Source of the DNA: Sphingomonas paucimobilis NBRC 13935
Lineage (GTDB): Bacteria > Pseudomonadota > Alphaproteobacteria > Sphingomonadales > Sphingomonadaceae
Direction: 5' to 3'
Assembly: GCF_000739895.2 (NCBI RefSeq)
Contig: NZ_BBJS01000046.1
Coordinates: 25,855 to 89,854 of the forward strand
Length of the DNA: 64,000 nucleotides
The position numbers and the translations under genes are program-made. Positions 63,239 through 64,000 of this stretch are shown piece by piece (the stretch's first letter is position 1; the number at the start of each line of letters is the position of its first letter). The notes under the pieces are model-generated. The model ran no database searches. It saw only the letters and a program-made list of their open reading frames with translations, and had not been told where the DNA came from.

Positions 63239-63973
63239 ATGAACCGTGAACGAGCGGTCCCGGCACGCGATCTGGAACGGGCGGCGTTTCGCTGGTTCGA
63301 CTTCGTCATGGCGGCGTTCGTCACCATCCTCTTGCTCTCCAACGTGATCGGTGCGGGCAAGGTCGCGGTCATCACCCTGCCGCTGGTCGGCGACTGGCCG
63401 TTCGGGGCGGGCATCCTGTTCTTTCCGTTGAGCTATGTCATCGGCGATGTGCTGACCGAGGTCTATGGCTATGCCCGGGCGCGGCGGGTGATCTGGGCGG
63501 GGACGGCGGCGGTGCTGTTCATGGCGTTCATGAGCTTCGTCGTGGTCGCGCTGCCCCCGGCGCCGAGCTGGACGAACCAGGCCGCCTATGAGGTGATCTT
63601 CGGACAGGTGCCGCGCATCGTGCTGGCCAGCGTCTGCGCCTTTTGGGCGGGGGAATTCGCCAATGCCTATGTCATGGCGCGGATGAAGGTGTGGACCGGC
63701 GGGCGGCATCTCTGGTCGCGGACGATCGGCTCGACCCTGGTGGGGCAGGGGGTGGACAGCCTGATCTTCTATCCGCTCGCCTTCTGGGGCGCGGTGGGGT
63801 GGACGCCGCATCTGGTGATCGTGGTGTTGTTCACGCAATGGGCGCTGAAGGTGGGTTGGGAGGTATTGCTGACCCCCGTGACCTATCTGATCGTCGGCTG
63901 GCTCAAGCGCGCCGAGGGAGTGGACGTGTTTGACGAGGGGACGGACTTTACGCCGTTCCGGGCTCGGGTTTGA
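63239..63973 (+). CDS. Queuosine precursor transporter (YhhQ family)
   Basis: The 244-residue membrane protein belongs to the VUT/YhhQ family, which imports the queuosine precursor preQ0/preQ1. About six hydrophobic segments are visible. ILFFPLSYVIGDVLTEVYGYARARRV is the family signature, and GQGVDSLIFYPLAF and LTPVTYLIVGWLKRAEG follow. The start at 63239 (MNRERAVPARD) has GAAAGG upstream; an ATG at 63233 is also possible. It lies next to tRNA-Arg on the opposite strand. Confidence 0.88.
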   Translation: MNRERAVPARDLERAAFRWFDFVMAAFVTILLLSNVIGAGKVAVITLPLVGDWPFGAGILFFPLSYVIGDVLTEVYGYARARRVIWAGTAAVLFMAFMSFVVVALPPAPSWTNQAAYEVIFGQVPRIVLASVCAFWAGEFANAYVMARMKVWTGGRHLWSRTIGSTLVGQGVDSLIFYPLAFWGAVGWTPHLVIVVLFTQWALKVGWEVLLTPVTYLIVGWLKRAEGVDVFDEGTDFTPFRARV

Positions 63974-64000
63974 GTTCACGCAAAGCCGCGATGGCGCGAA

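Overview
The window looks like the chromosome of a GC-rich alphaproteobacterium of the Sphingomonas group. Pointers to this are the aerobic (cobG type) cobalamin pathway, an ATP synthase F1 operon separate from F0 and with a short epsilon subunit, a gene-transfer-agent-type endolysin/holin pair, OprB and PTS-fructose genes, and dispersed GC-rich inverted repeats between genes. The genus is inferred from gene content only. Gene density is high and many genes overlap by ATGA, GTGA or TGATG junctions.

Region 1 (1-16677) is an almost complete aerobic cobalamin locus. On the plus strand lie cobG (5' end outside the window), H, I, J, L, E, M, B, A and F, with cobK inserted on the opposite strand. 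Then come cobO-cobU (minus), cobD-cbiB-cobQ (plus), and a minus-strand operon DUF1636-cobT-phosphatase-cobS. This last operon starts with a clear cobalamin riboswitch whose promoter sits in the 39-bp gap after an unrelated peptidase gene. The cobaltochelatase genes are not in the window.

Region 2 (16683-34414) is mixed. It holds a secreted beta-galactosidase/S9 peptidase pair, a MerC-like protein, a class A acid phosphatase that has lost a catalytic Asp, an SDR, a ROK fructokinase, the GH108 endolysin/holin pair behind a palindrome, a retropepsin-like/PDZ protein, a vgr-related protein, an isolated cpaF, a membrane-anchored trypsin-like protease, a HExxH protein, and an Ada regulator that lacks its catalytic alkyltransferase end.

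Region 3 (34522-49965) is the housekeeping core. It contains the atpHAGDC operon, with a lipoprotein gene between atpG and atpD and a 60-residue Cys-rich protein between atpD and atpC. It also contains priA, a GAF-PAS-GGDEF protein, a two-component system, and rpsM-rpsK-rpoA-rplQ with a clear promoter and terminator.

Region 4 (50099-64000) holds an orphan secreted metalloprotease, guaA, an oprB porin and the fructose PTS operon fruB-fruK-fruA. A divergent LacI-type regulator is joined to class 1 fructose-1,6-bisphosphatase, with two matching operators between the divergent units. tRNA-Arg(TCT) and a queuosine-precursor transporter close the window.

No CRISPR array, insertion sequence, prophage block or replication origin was seen. 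The most interesting items are the riboswitch leader with its micro-ORF, the lysis cassette and its palindrome, the genes embedded in the ATP synthase operon, the catalytically altered phosphatase and Ada proteins, and the paired FruR operators.
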